NCBI GenBank assembly: GCA_025175895.1
Contig: CM045993.1
Location: forward strand, 53,448,621 to 53,512,620
Length of the DNA stretch: 64,000 bases
Direction of reading: 5' to 3'
From: Wurfbainia villosa
Lineage: Eukaryota > Streptophyta > Magnoliopsida > Zingiberales > Zingiberaceae
Shown here: one piece after another, positions 31,590-43,398 of the stretch
Numbering within the stretch: position 1 is the stretch's first letter
Layout of the letters: every line of letters starts with the position of its first letter
Made by a program: the position numbers and the translations under genes
The notes under the pieces: model-generated
Databases searched by the model: none
Seen by the model: the letters and a program-made list of their open reading frames with translations, nothing else
Told to the model about the DNA's origin: nothing

Positions 31590-32324
31590 GTTCTAGATTT
31601 AGAAAACCCAATTTATAATGTAAATACCAAACGGTTCAAATCGAATAATTTGAACCAAACATATCTCTGACACTGTCGCCTAGGTCACATAAATGAAAAA
31701 CGCATATCCCAACTCCATAAAGATGGATTATTGGACTCATTAGATTTTGAATCATATGAGGTATGCGAATCTTGTCTTTTAGGAAAGATGACTAAAACTC
31801 CATTTAGTGGACGTGGCGAGAGAGCGACGGACTTGTTAGGACTCATACATACTGATGTATGTGGCCCTTTCAATGTCGAAGCCAGAGGAGGCTATAAGTA
31901 CTTTATTACTTTCACTGATGATATGAGTAAATTTGGCTACTTATATTTGATGAGACATAAGTCAGAATCCTTTGAAAAGTTCAAAGAATTCAAGAATGAA
32001 GTACAAAACCAACTTGGTAAGCGTATTAAGCTACTTCGATCAGATCGAGGTGGTGAATACCTTGGTCAAGAGTTTCGTGATCACCTGGCTGAGTGTGGGA
32101 TAATATCCCAACTCTCTCCACCTGGAACACCACAATGGAATGATGTATCTGAGAGGAGAAATCGTACTCTATTAGATATAGTATGATCAATGATAAGCCA
32201 GACTGATCTACCTACTTCCTTTTGGGGTTTAGCTCTAGAGACAGCCGCTTTCACACTTAATCGCATCCCATGAAAAGCCGTAGAAAAGACACCATATACG
32301 TTATGGACTGGGAAGAGTCCCAAA
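31590..32324 (+). pseudogene. Copia-J integrase
   Basis: The pre-integrase motif HCRLGHINEKRIS follows a TGG-to-TGA stop. The open part (31731-32186) has CESCLLGK and the core residues: Asp in HTDVCGPF, Asp in SDRGGEY and Glu in VSERRNRTLL, so the catalytic triad is intact. Stops follow at 32184 and in LNRIP near 32272. QHNGV is changed to QWNDV just before the Glu. Confidence 0.86.
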
Positions 32325-33827
32325 ATGTCTTTTATAAAGATTTGGGGTTGTGAAGCTTATGTTAGACGTCAAGTCTCAGATAAACTAGGACCCAAATCAG
32401 ATAAGTGTTATTTTGTAAGATATCCCAAGGAAACTAAGGGATATTACTTTTACAATCTCACACTTGGCAAGGTGTTTGTTGCCAGAAATGCTGTCTTTCT
32501 AGAAAGAGAATTTATTTCTAGAAAAACTAGTGGGAGTAAAATTCATCTTGAAGAAATTCAAGATGAAGATAACACTAAGGCTTCGATGGAAAATGAACAG
32601 GCACCACAAAGTGTTGTGGATGAGGAAATTGTTGCCCAAAGAGTTGTGGAGCAAACACCTGTTCAAGTAGACCAACCTCTTCGTAGATCTGATAGGATCC
32701 GTCGTCAACCCGAGAGATATTCTTTTCTCTTGACTGACAACGGTGATGTATTGCTTGTCGATCTTGACGAGCCTACATCCTATCAAGAAGCTATGATGAG
32801 CCCAGATTTCGAGAAATGGCTAGAGGCCATGAGATCCGAAATGGAATCCATGTACACTAACCAAGTATGGACTTTGGTTGATCCACCTGAAGGGGTAAAC
32901 CCCATTGGGTGTAAGTGGGTCTTTAAAGTAAAAACTGACATGGATGGTAATAAGCATACCTATAAATGTAGATTGGTGGCTAAAAAATTCAAACAAATTC
33001 ATGGTATTGACTATGATGAAACCTTTTCACCAGTTGCGATGCTTAAATCCATTTGGATCATACTTCCTATTGTAGCCTACCACGATTATGAGATCTGGTA
33101 GATGGATGTCAAAATCGCTTTTCTGAATGGAAAGCTACTCGAGGATGTGTACATGACACAACCTGAGGGTTTTGAAGATCCAAAGCATCCTGGAAAGGTA
33201 TGCAAACTGCAAAGGTCCATTTATGGACTAAAGCAAGCCTCTCGAAGCTGGAATCTTCGATTCGATGATGCAATCAAGGAGTTTAGTTTCATCAAGAATG
33301 AAGATGAACCTTATGTCTACAAGAGAAATAGTGGGAGCACAGTTGTATTTCTTATCTTGTATGTAGATGACATACTTCTCATCGGAAATGATATTCCCTC
33401 ACTCCAGTCTGTGAAGATGTGGTTAGAGAATTGTTTCTCGATGAAAGACTTAGGTGAAGCTGCCTATATTCTAGGCATCAAGATCTATAGAGATAGATCT
33501 AAAAGATTACTTGGCCTAAGTCAGAGTACATACATTGATAAAGTGCTAGATCGTTTTGCTATGCAAAATTCCAAGAAAGGATTTCTGCCTTTATCACATG
33601 GTGTGAGTCTTTCGAAGACTCAATGTCCCTATTCTAAGGAGGAGAGAGATCGCATGGATAAGATCCCTTATGCATCTGCTATAGGGTCTATCATGTACGC
33701 CATGCTTTGTACTTGTCCTGACGTCTCATATGCTTTGAGCATGATGAGTAGATACCAGTCGGATCCAGGTGAAAGTCACTGGATAGCAGTCAAAAATATT
33801 CTTAAATACTTACGAAGAACGAAATAA
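32325..33827 (+). pseudogene. Copia-J reverse transcriptase
   Basis: Integrase C-terminus (IKIWGCEAYVRRQ, KCYFVRYPKETKGY), then the RT from WLEAMRSEMESMYTNQVWTL to the palm. The first catalytic Asp is in MDVKIAFLNG, preceded by an in-frame TAG at 33099 where the family has Gln. YVDDILLIGND carries the two other Asp. The end reads ILKYLRRTK and a TAA at 33825. Apart from the stops the domain is complete. Confidence 0.9.
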
Positions 33828-34345
33828 TATTTCCTGATATTTGGAGGCAATAAGGAGCTAACTGTAAAGGGTTACAGTGATGCAAGCTTCCAAATAGACA
33901 AGGATGACTATAGATCGCAATCGAGGTACGTTTTTTAGCTGAATGGTGGAAGTGTGAGCTGGAAGAGTTCAAAGCAGGACACAGTTGCTGATTCTACAAC
34001 AGAAGCCGAGTATATTCTTTGCGTCGATGCAAAGGAAATTTGTTGGCTCGTAAGTTCATCAGTGAACTTGGGGTAGTTCCTAGCATTGCAGATCCAATAG
34101 ACCTCTATTGTGACAACAATGGGGCTATTGCACAGGCTATGGAACCTCGATCACATCAGCGGACCAAACACATACTGCGGCGCTTCCATCTCATTCGAGA
34201 GATCATCGATAGAGGAGATGTGAGGATATGCAGAGTACCGACAGAAGCTAACATCGCAGATCCATTGACCAAGGCTTTGGCACAGAGGAAGCATGATGGT
34301 CACACAAGGTCACTAGGTATTAGATATTATAGTGATTGGTACTAG
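33828..34345 (+). pseudogene. Copia-J RNase H
   Basis: It has YSDASFQ, STTEAEYI and DNNGAIAQA, the catalytic blocks of copia RNase H. A one-base loss near 34045 changes frame inside KEICWL; the rest (34019-34345) is open and ends SLGIRYYSDWY, the normal polyprotein end. A stop occurs in the RYVF-LNGG segment near 33939. Confidence 0.86.
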
Positions 34346-34349
34346 TGCT

Positions 34350-34359
34350 AGTGGGAGAT
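34350..34359 (+). other. Copia-J polypurine tract
   Basis: AGTGGGAGAT directly precedes the 3' LTR. It is the same tract used by Copia-E (AAGTGGGAGAT). Confidence 0.85.
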
Positions 34360-36273
34360 TGTTAGTTATAGCCCTAGAACCAATCATGTGATGGTTGAAT
34401 AGGGAACATTTTGTATCATATTCTATAAAGGCAAAGAATTGTTATTATATTTACGTCTTGCTTGTGCCAGCTAAATTAAATATAATAATGCCCTAGAAAA
34501 GTAGGTTCTTATCTACACCACATCAATTGGCAGAATTGATTATGAGAGGTTGTAGAGAACACTTTCCTAAATGTTCCTAGTCAAGTATTAATATGCAAGG
34601 GCAATATTAATACATAAAGACTAACATGTAGGTCAATTGATGACTTGATCTCACAAGTCATGGATATATGATATCAAGTTGACACATGGGTATATATTAG
34701 AGAATATATACTGAACTGACCCGCCATGAGAAAGTTTCATGGATCATCATATGAGTGTCATAAACTTTCTCATGTGACTATTGGTATGAATAGTCTTCAA
34801 ACCTGAAGTCACTACGGTTCCCTACATAAGGAGTTATGTACTTTGGTATCGTCAAACGTCACCCGTAACAGGGTGGACCATAAAGGCGATTACTGGGCAT
34901 ATAACAAATTATGCGAAGGGATGTGAGTGATGTAGATGGGATCTATCCCTCCCATATGACGGGAGTGATATCTGTGGGCCCCTTGATTGAGTAGAACTAC
35001 TAATACGCTTGGCCATGCTCGAATGAGTCAATATGAGATATTGAGCTCATTTGTTTGAGTTAGTTTACTCAGGGATCATGAAACACATAGATTGATCGAG
35101 GATGACACGGTCTATGCCTCATTGGTAAATCTGATATCAAGGATAGAAGGACACGGTCATACATTATAGTAGTCACGGAAAGGTTAGTCGGATCTTGACT
35201 TATTTCGTAACTTGGGTAGCAATGATGTATTGCTAGATGTCGCTCATTGCTTGTGTATCTAAAAGAGTTTAGATCCACTGCCAACGTTATGAGAGCCTAT
35301 AGGGTCACACACAAAGAGCATGATGATTAGAAGAATTAGTGCATTCTAGTTTGACTAGAATAATTTGGGAATAAGCTTAAGTACAAAATGGTTTTTGGAC
35401 TTTAAGCTTAATGAGAATTTTAGTTTATTGATTTAATGAGATTAATTCAATATGCTAAGCTTATTAATTTAATAAGATTAAATAAATATGTAATCATGAT
35501 AGCCTAAGCTTAATTGATTTAATAAGATTAATTCAATATGTTACCTTATTGATTTAATGAGATTAATTCAATATGATAACATAAGCTTATTGAATTAATA
35601 AGATTAATTCAACATGCATGAATGCCACATAAGCATGCCACCTAAGCATGCCACATAAGCATGCCACATAAGCTTGATGAGGTGGAAGGAGACAAAGGGT
35701 TTTGACCTTTGGAATTTCTCCACATGTGGCCGGCCAAACAAGGAGTGTTGATTATTTTTCAATGCAATTGATTGTATTGAATGTGATAGGAGGTGAAAGG
35801 TTTTTTCAATCCTATAAAACACTCCATGGGGTGGCCGGCCAAAGTGGTGGAAGCTTGAGGCTTGGAGAGAGCTTGGTGGTGAGAGGCTTTGGTTGTGTGG
35901 CTTTAGTGAGTGTAGGCTAGCAAGAAGAGTGGTCTTCTTCTTCTTTCTCTTTTTCCCTACCTTCCTCTCCTTTAGGGACTTCTCTAGCAAGAAGTAAAGG
36001 AGAGCTCTTCTAGTTTCTTTTGTGAGACAAGAGCTTGCTCGTGTGGATACATATAGAGGTACGGACATTTGAACGTGCTAAAAGATCCAACAAACCCAAG
36101 GAGGAGCGGGATTAAAAAGGGCACGCAACAAAGGTAATATTCTCCTATAAGATAGGTTTTTCTTTTAGAGAAATTTATTTTTTTTTGTACGAGGTTTTCT
36201 TTCGCAAGGATCACTTGGAAGGGATCTTATTTTTCATTGTGCATATGCTATTTTGCATAAAAAAATCCCTACA
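34360..36273 (+). repeat. Copia-J 3' LTR
   Basis: It matches the 5' LTR from TGTTAGTTATAGCCC to CCCTACA with a few substitutions and a 15 bp extra segment near 35739. It carries the same palindromes, TATA box and AT-rich repeats. Confidence 0.93.
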
Positions 36274-37699
36274 ATGGGGACTGCCACTATAGACCATGTC
36301 CTGAACCAAGTGAGTTTAAGATGCGTGAAGGGAATGGGGCACGATTCATTGTAGTTGCTGAAGGGTTTCATAAATAGTTCTGGATCAACCGTTGATCTTT
36401 CGGTTAATTGGGGATCATGATGTACTACTAGGTGTCACTCATGATCGTTCTATAATTAATGGTTAATTATAGACGATCAACATAAACTGAGAACCTATTT
36501 GGTCACACGCACAACGAGTGTAATCCGAAGAATTTAAAATGAGCTTGAAAATGAGATTCTCAGACCGAGAGAAACTAGGTTTGGTTGGACCAAACAAGGA
36601 TCGAGCATGAAATAGTTTCAATCGTAATTGAAGCACGGATGGGCCATGTCTTATGAAGATATGATGGATGAACCAAATTAGTTTGGTTCTATTCCAATGG
36701 TGAAGAATAAACTAAAGGGGTTTGATTTGTTTTAAATGAATGAACCAAAGTTGGTTCCGTTCGTTTTAACTTAGAATAGACCAACTCGGTTCGGTTTATT
36801 TTAACTTAAGTTATTGGAGCGGGTTAATGGATTTTGGTTATGTACCAATAACTGTTAGGAGAATGTGTTCTCTATAATAACTGGCTTAAGGGTTTTTTGT
36901 GGAGAACTTTGTGTGTTGGAAAACCTAGCCACCCTCTCACTCTCTTCTCCTTGCTGCCGCCCAAGGGTTCCACGCTGCCCAGCTTTTTGCCGTCGTCCAC
37001 CCTTACTGTCGGCGTCCAGCTGTTGCTGGCCACTCCTCTGGTGACCCCCCGGCAACTCACCTTGGTTCTGGTGACCAAGGGTTGGTCGGCCATTGTCTTT
37101 GGCCGGCGCAACATTCTCCACCAAGCTGTCCAGTTTCCTGGACAACTTGTTTCCTTCATGTCGGAGCATCATTTGGACGATGTTTGGAGCTCCAACAATG
37201 GCTACCTTGCCGGGGATTCGATCTCTAGTAATCCTCATAGGTGGAGGATGAAGGATTCGTCAAATGGTTGACGAATACCTCTCCGGAGAAGCAAGTTTTG
37301 AGGACTTGTTTTCGAATCCGAATTTTGATTCAGAGTGTGATCTTCTCTCGATCACATCGTCTTCGACACGAGGCTAGTGACTCCTACGAAGATGATGCTC
37401 ATGGCTTTGTGAAGCAATCTCGATGATACTCAATGTGAATATGGATAGAGGCGATTCTAGCGAGAGTCGCTCCGGTTGATGCCTTTCCCGCTACACGTGA
37501 TACGTCAGGTATACCTAGAATAATATCTTTTTATTGCAAAATTTGAAACTACGATTATGTCTACACATGTTGTACTATACATGTGTGTCGTGTGTGTATT
37601 GTAATAAATTAGATTTATTGCTTTTTATTTCTTTCCACCGCGCACATGTTTACGAAACATGTTCGAACACACAATCGTTGCAGTGCCGGAAACCCAACA
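36274..37699 (+). repeat. Copia-K 5' LTR, second segment
   Basis: It resumes with ATGGGGACTGCCACTATAG, matching 45756 onwards in the 3' LTR, and ends ACCCAACA at 37699. The TATA box region reads TCTATAATAAC, decayed compared with TCTATAAAAAC in the 3' LTR. It forms an inverted repeat with the solo LTR at 39989-42225. Confidence 0.9.
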
Positions 37700-37700
37700 G

Positions 37701-37714
37701 TGGTATCAGAGCCC
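37701..37714 (+). other. Copia-K primer binding site
   Basis: TGGTATCAGAGCCC starts one base after the LTR end. Confidence 0.9.
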
Positions 37715-38961
37715 AGGTTGTGTTTCGACATAATCGTAAAATTATTTTGTGATAGTCGTAATTGTATTTATGAAAATTTTCTACTTTTAAAAAGTTTAGA
37801 AGTATTTAAGAAAATCTTCTACTTTTGGAAAGTTAGAAGTATTTATGGAAATTAACACTTTCCATAAATAAAATATTTGATTAGATTTAGAAATTTATTT
37901 CCTAATGTAATTATGATTTGATTTGGGAAATCAAATCTAAAATATATTTTATTTCCATAAATAGTTTTGACAATTTAGAAAATTTGTTTCCTAAATTAAA
38001 TTTGACTTGCCTTAATTGAGAACTTCCATAAATAAAATATGTGATTAGATTTGGAAATTTGTTTCCTAATTTAATCATGATTTCATTTTGGGAATCAAAT
38101 CTTAAATATATTTTATTTCCATAAATAGTTATGACATATAAGGAAATTTTGTACATGTCATAATTGTATGTCATGTAATTGCATTAGATGTATATCATTA
38201 TGTCATGCGTGTCGTGACATGTAGATGTATGTCATATATGTCATGCCATGTAAATAATAGTTATTTGCATTCAAAGAGGATGAGACATAAAAACTCTTAC
38301 TCAATATTAAAGCCTACACCTTCCATTAATATGGTTAGAACCAGAGTTATGTTTCTTGTTTGGGTTGTTGGACTCTCTCCAAGCTCGGCTCGAACCTGAA
38401 CATGTTCAAACCATGAAATAGTTTAATACTAATATGGTAAGAGTCAGAAGTCAATCATTAGCTTTGGTTGTTGGACTCTCTCCAAGCCGGGCTAATTGGT
38501 TGAATGCGCTCTAACCATATTAAAACTATATCTCGATTAATGGGTTGGTTTTAACCTGGAGCATCGGCTTGTTGGACTCTCTCCAAGGTCGATGTGAAGG
38601 GAGGTAAATTTGGGTGCTATGCATATGATGCATACTTGTTAATGAGTTAACAATCCGATGTATGTGTGAACATTAAATTAGTTGATAGCACATTGTGATA
38701 GTTGCATATGTGTTATATGCAATCGGTATATTTGATACCGACCATCGTAGCTATGAATGGCTTGTTGGACTCTCTCCAAGATTGTTCATCTCTATGTTGG
38801 ATATCATCCCATTGAGAGATGGACCTACAATCTCCCAAAGTGATTTTGGGGTTTTTGAAATTCGAAAAATGAATGGGATTTATAAATGTATGTTGATGCA
38901 TTTTAAATCATCTTTCTCATATATACTCGATTTGTATTTCTAGGTTAATCACTTGATCATG
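37715..38961 (+). other. Copia-K leader with four identical short hairpins
   Basis: Untranslated leader of about 1.25 kb. The first half has imperfect duplications of an AT-rich block (ATTTCCATAAATA at 37850-38130). The second half holds four copies of TTGGACTCTCTCCAAG (about 38367, 38475, 38573 and 38766), each able to fold as TTGGA/TCCAA around a CTCTC loop. No ORF is supported. Confidence 0.7.
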
Positions 38962-39640
38962 ATGTCTTTGAATTTGCACTCTATTTTGAATTTGAATAAA
39001 TTGACTAGGTCGAACTTCTTGGACTGACTTAGAAATGTGAGAATTGTTCTCAAGGCGAAAAAGCTTGCATATGTCCTCGAAGAGCCTCTCCCCGCCTGTC
39101 CTAGTGATAATGCAACTCTGGACCAATTGTTGTCCTATCAGAAATATGTGAGTGATTCTAAACTAGTGAGTTGCATCATGCTAGCCGCGATGGTACCTGA
39201 GCTACGGAGATAACATGAGTATATGGATGCTCAAACCATAGTCCTTCATCTTTATGAGTTGTTTGATGAGCAAGTGAGATTTGAAAGGTTCAAAGTCTCC
39301 AAGATCCTCTTCACCTCTGAGATGCAAGAAGGTTCATCTATGGTACTACTCAACATGCTGAAGACTGTGGAGCCTTCTGTGAAGCATGAGTAGGGGACGG
39401 TGCTGTTAGTTGATTCCTCGAAGAAATGTTCTAAGAGGAAGTCAAAGGAATATGAGAAGGGAAAGAAAAAGGCTAAGAAGGAAGAATCAACACAAAAGGG
39501 CACTTGCCATCATTGTGGCAAGGAGGGCCATTGGTGAAGAAATTGCAAGATTTATCTTGAGTCCGTGAAGAAGAATAGGGCATCGGATGCCCCATCTTCT
39601 TCGGCTATCTTCGTTATTGATTGTCATTCTATTTCCTTAA
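38962..39640 (+). pseudogene. Copia-K gag
   Basis: From ATG at 38962 the copia gag core is readable with stops: LTRSNFLD then a stop where Trp is expected, CIMLAAMVPELRR, and FERFKVSKILFTSEMQEGSS. A zinc knuckle CHHCGKEGHW near 39510 is cut by a TGG-to-TGA change. Frame changes lie between core and knuckle. The part that normally follows the EMQEG block is largely missing. Confidence 0.8.
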
Positions 39641-39983
39641 ACACTTGGTATTGGATACTGGGTGTGGCTCACATATATGTAATGACATACATTGGCTAAG
39701 GAATAGAAGAAGACTCATCAAGGGAGAGTCAAATTTACGTGTTGGGAATGGAGAAAAGATTGCTGCACTTGTCATCGGAACGTATTTGTTGAAACTCCCT
39801 ATAGGACTTGTCTTAGAACTGGACAATTGCTTTTATGTTCCTTCGATGATAAAGAACATCATTTCTATTTCTTGTTTAAATATAAATGGGTATCATTTGA
39901 CTTTTAGTAACAATTGTTGTTACATAACTTTGAATGACGTTCTTTATGGGACTGGAACTTTGAGCAATGGTATTTATACGTTG
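39641..39983 (+). pseudogene. Copia-K protease, interrupted by a solo LTR
   Basis: VLDTGCGSHICNDIHWLR carries the catalytic Asp, followed by LRVGNGEKIAALVIGTYLL and CFYVPSMIKNIISISCL. The frame runs to YTLDV, where the solo LTR inserted. It resumes beyond 42230 in the pre-integrase linker. Confidence 0.85.
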
Positions 39984-39988
39984 GATGT

Positions 39989-42225
39989 TGTTGGGTTTCC
40001 GGCACCGCGGCGTGTGTGTGTTCGATCATGTTTCGTAAACATGAGCACAGCGGAAGCAATTAAAAATAATAAATCTATATTTATTACAACACACACAACA
40101 CACGCATGCTATTACAACAAGTGTAGGCATAACCGTAAATTAAAATTTGCAATAAAAGAAATTATCTACGTTATACCTTTCGTATGACGTGTAGCGGGAA
40201 CGGCATCAACCGGAACGATCCTCGTAAGAATCGTCTCTATCCGTATCCACACCGAGCTCCTCGGGATGACTTCGCTAAGTCATGAGCTTCGTCTTCGTAC
40301 GGGTTACTAGCCTCGTGTTGAAGACGACGTGATCGAGAGATGATCACGATCCGAATCCAAATTCGGATCCTAAAACGAGTTCTCAAAACTCGCTTCTCCG
40401 GAGAGGTATTCGTCAACCGTTTGACGAATCCTTCGTTCCCCACCTTAGAGGATTACCGGAGATCAAATCCCCGGTAAGTTAGCCGCTGTCGGAGCACTAA
40501 CCGTCGTCCAAACGACGCTCCGACGAGAGGAGAAGAAGCTGTCCAGAAAACTGGACAGCTTGGTGGAGGATATAGGCGCCGGCCAACCAAGGAAAGAAAA
40601 GCCTCACCTTGATGCCAAACCTATAGGAGATCACCGGAGGGTCGCCGGAGGTTCACCGGCTGAAGCTTGGTCGCCGGCAACAAGTTGGAAGGCTGCACCA
40701 CAAGCTGGGCGGCAACAAGATGTTGGGCGCCGAATTTTCCAACAAGGGGTGGGCGGCGTGACTATATGTTGGGCGGCAACTAGGTTTAGGGTTTTGGATG
40801 ATTAGGGTTTAACAATCCCTTAAGCCCTCTTTTATAGAGAACTAATTCTCTTAATGGTTAATGGATCATATCCATAAAGCCCGTTAACCCGCTCCATTAG
40901 GATAAGTTAAAATAAACCAAACCATGATGGTTTATTTTAAGTTAAAACGTACCGAACCAACCTTTAGTTCATTCGTTTAATATAAACCAAACCCTTTGGT
41001 TTATTCTCATCCATTGGATTAGAACCAAACCATTTTGGTCCATCCATTATGTCTTCATAAGACAATGCCCATCCACGCTTCCATTGCGACTGAAACAATT
41101 TCATGCTCGCTTTATGTTTGGTCCAACCAAACATAGTTTCTCTCGGTCTGAGAATCCCATTCTCAAGCTCATTTTAAATCCTTTGGATTACACTCGTTGT
41201 GCGTGTGACCAAATAGGTTCTCGGTTTATGTTGGCCGTCTATAATTAACCATTAATTATAGAACGATCATGAGTGGCACCTAGTAGTACATCATGATCCC
41301 CAATTAACCAAAAAGATCAACGGTTGATCCAGAACTATTTCTGAAACCCTTCAGCAGCTCGAATGAATCGTGCCCCATTCCCTTCACTCATCTTATACCC
41401 ACTTGGTTCAGGACATGGTTTATTGTGTCAGTCCCCACTAGGCTGACTACGTCACACCTAGCCCAAGTATCATTTCCTCGTCCTACGGATTCTAGTTACT
41501 CCACATGTATCGAAGAGTACTTTACTCTAAACATGTAATGCTTTGGCCAAAGACTTTAGTAACAATCCGACGAGAGGCCATGGGTATACATCTCCTCGCA
41601 AGGAGTGGTGAATCCTTTATAGGCTATTCAAACACCTTCGATCACTTCGACTTATACCCAATCATCCCGGGTCCACATCTCCTTAGAGATGTTTGTTTAA
41701 GATGTCAAACCATAAGTCTCCATGATCAAGATGACTTGAATACCGCAAGTCAAAGGAACATCGCACTTAAGCCACAGTAAGAACTTCATTGACATATCTA
41801 TATATGTAGAGAACCATATGAAGTCTTACGGCTGGTCACTCCAATGAACTAGTTACCATAACTAGCATCCACGATTTACTCCGGACATCACAATGTCTCC
41901 AGCCAGTGAGAATCAGCTGCTTGGATACACCAAGGAGTATACCTCGTGCTAGTCTCGACAGAATTGATGGTGTCCAAATCCATCAATTCATCGACTAGGG
42001 ATAATTCCGATACATCACAATTACACATGTAGAGATACTCACTAGTTGTGATCCAATCACAAATTCTCTCATGCTGTGAATCGTATCGTGGACATTCAGT
42101 AAATGAGTTTAAGATCCAATCAAATACATAAAACATGTATACTCAAATAGTGAATATTCATTTATCATATAAATGGTTCATACATAAGGCGATTGCCTTA
42201 GGACATCTCTCATATATTACTAACA
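39989..42225 (-). mobile_element. Solo LTR of the Copia-K family, inverted inside Copia-K
   Basis: Bounded by TGTTGGGTTTCC and ATTACTAACA and flanked by GATGT on both sides (39984-39988, 42226-42230). It matches the Copia-K LTRs over about 2.2 kb in the opposite orientation. The TATA region (CTATAAAAG on the minus strand near 40831-40839) is intact. Confidence 0.93.
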
Positions 42226-42230
42226 GATGT

Positions 42231-43398
42231 ATCCAGTGACATTTTCAATATCAAAGCGAGCAACAAGTGTACTCAAAAGGATAATCAATTAGACTTCTAT
42301 ATGTGGCATTGTTGTCTTGTCCATGCAAGCAAGAAACGCATGTCTAAATTACACCGATGTGGAAATCTAGAATCGTTTGAATTGGATTCATACAATACAT
42401 GCGAATCATGCTTAAAAGGCAAGATGACTAAGTTACCTTTTTTTGGAAAAGGTGAACGGGTGGAAGAGTTGCTAGGTCTAATACATATTGAAGTATGTGG
42501 ACCTATGTCAACTCAAGCTTTAGGAGGCTATAGCTACTTCATTACCTTCACCGATGATCACTCACGGTTTGGGTATGTGTTCTTGATGAAACACAAATCT
42601 GAAGCCTTTGAAAGCTTTAAAGAATTCAGAAATGAAGTAGAGAAATAACATGACAAGAGTATTAAAATACTTTGATCGGATCGAGGTGGTGAATACTTAA
42701 GTCAAGAGTTTCTAGATTATCTAAGAGACAATGGTATAATGTCTCAATGGACTTCGCCATATACACCGCAGCATAATGGTGTATCTAAGAGGCGTAATCA
42801 GATCTTGTTGGACATAGTCAGATCAATGATGAATCATGTGAATCTTCCCAAGTCCTTTTGAGGATATGCACTTCAGACAACTGTTTACTTGTTAAACAGA
42901 ATGCCAACTAAGGTAGTCTCTACTACTCCATATGAGATATGGAATAGTAAGAAACCTCATGTATCTTACTTGAAGATATGGGGTTGTCCTGCTTATGGGA
43001 AGCGGACTGTATCAGACAAATTGGATGCTAAGTCTGATAAATGTCTATTTATTGGATACCCTAAGGAAACAAGGGGTTACCAATTATATCTTCCTGTGGA
43101 GCAAAAGGTGTTTGTTTCAAGGCATGCTGTGTTTCTAGAGAATGAGTTTCTCTTGCAAGAAAATAGTGAGAGTGTCGTTGAGCTTGAGGAGGCTCGAGAG
43201 AGTCACATAGACATTGATGAGATACCTGGTGAAGCACCACAGTCGATAACTCATAGTGATGAGCCATCGACTAGACCTATTGAGACACCACATCTTCGTA
43301 GATCAGGTAGAACACGCAATATTCCTAAGAGATATGGATTTCTCGTAAGTGAATCAAATGACGTGTTACTCATTGATGATGAGGAGCCTACCAGTTAA
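42231..43398 (+). pseudogene. Copia-K integrase
   Basis: Pre-integrase MWHCCLVHASKKRM and CESCLKGK are followed by the core. The catalytic residues are damaged: HIEVCGP has Glu for the first Asp, and VSKRRNQ has Lys for the catalytic Glu; SDRGGEY is kept. Stops lie near 42646, 42676 and 42860. The C-terminal part (42889-43398) is open with IKIWGCPAYGKR and KCLFIGYPKETRGY and ends before the RT. Confidence 0.86.

Larger units (their letters stand above)
27244..36273 (+). mobile_element. Copia-J: full-length Ty1/copia element, about 9.0 kb
   Basis: 5' LTR 27244-29154, primer site at 29156, 1.2 kb leader, gag-pol 30388-34345, polypurine tract 34350-34359, 3' LTR 34360-36273. It is inserted in the Copia-K 5' LTR; the flanks are GTGGG on the left and ATGGG on the right, a one-base-decayed target duplication. 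The LTRs are very similar with a 15 bp indel (about 28623 versus 35739). All catalytic motifs are present but the frame has several stops and two shifts. Confidence 0.93.

Noticed and set aside
35604..36068. 154-codon minus-strand frame in the Copia-J 3' LTR
   Set aside because: The frame is broken in the otherwise near-identical 5' LTR and runs antisense through the promoter and R region.
36855..37271. Overlapping frames on both strands in the Copia-K LTR (also 46373-46838)
   Set aside because: GC-rich R/U5 region of an LTR; frames differ between the LTR copies and show no domain.
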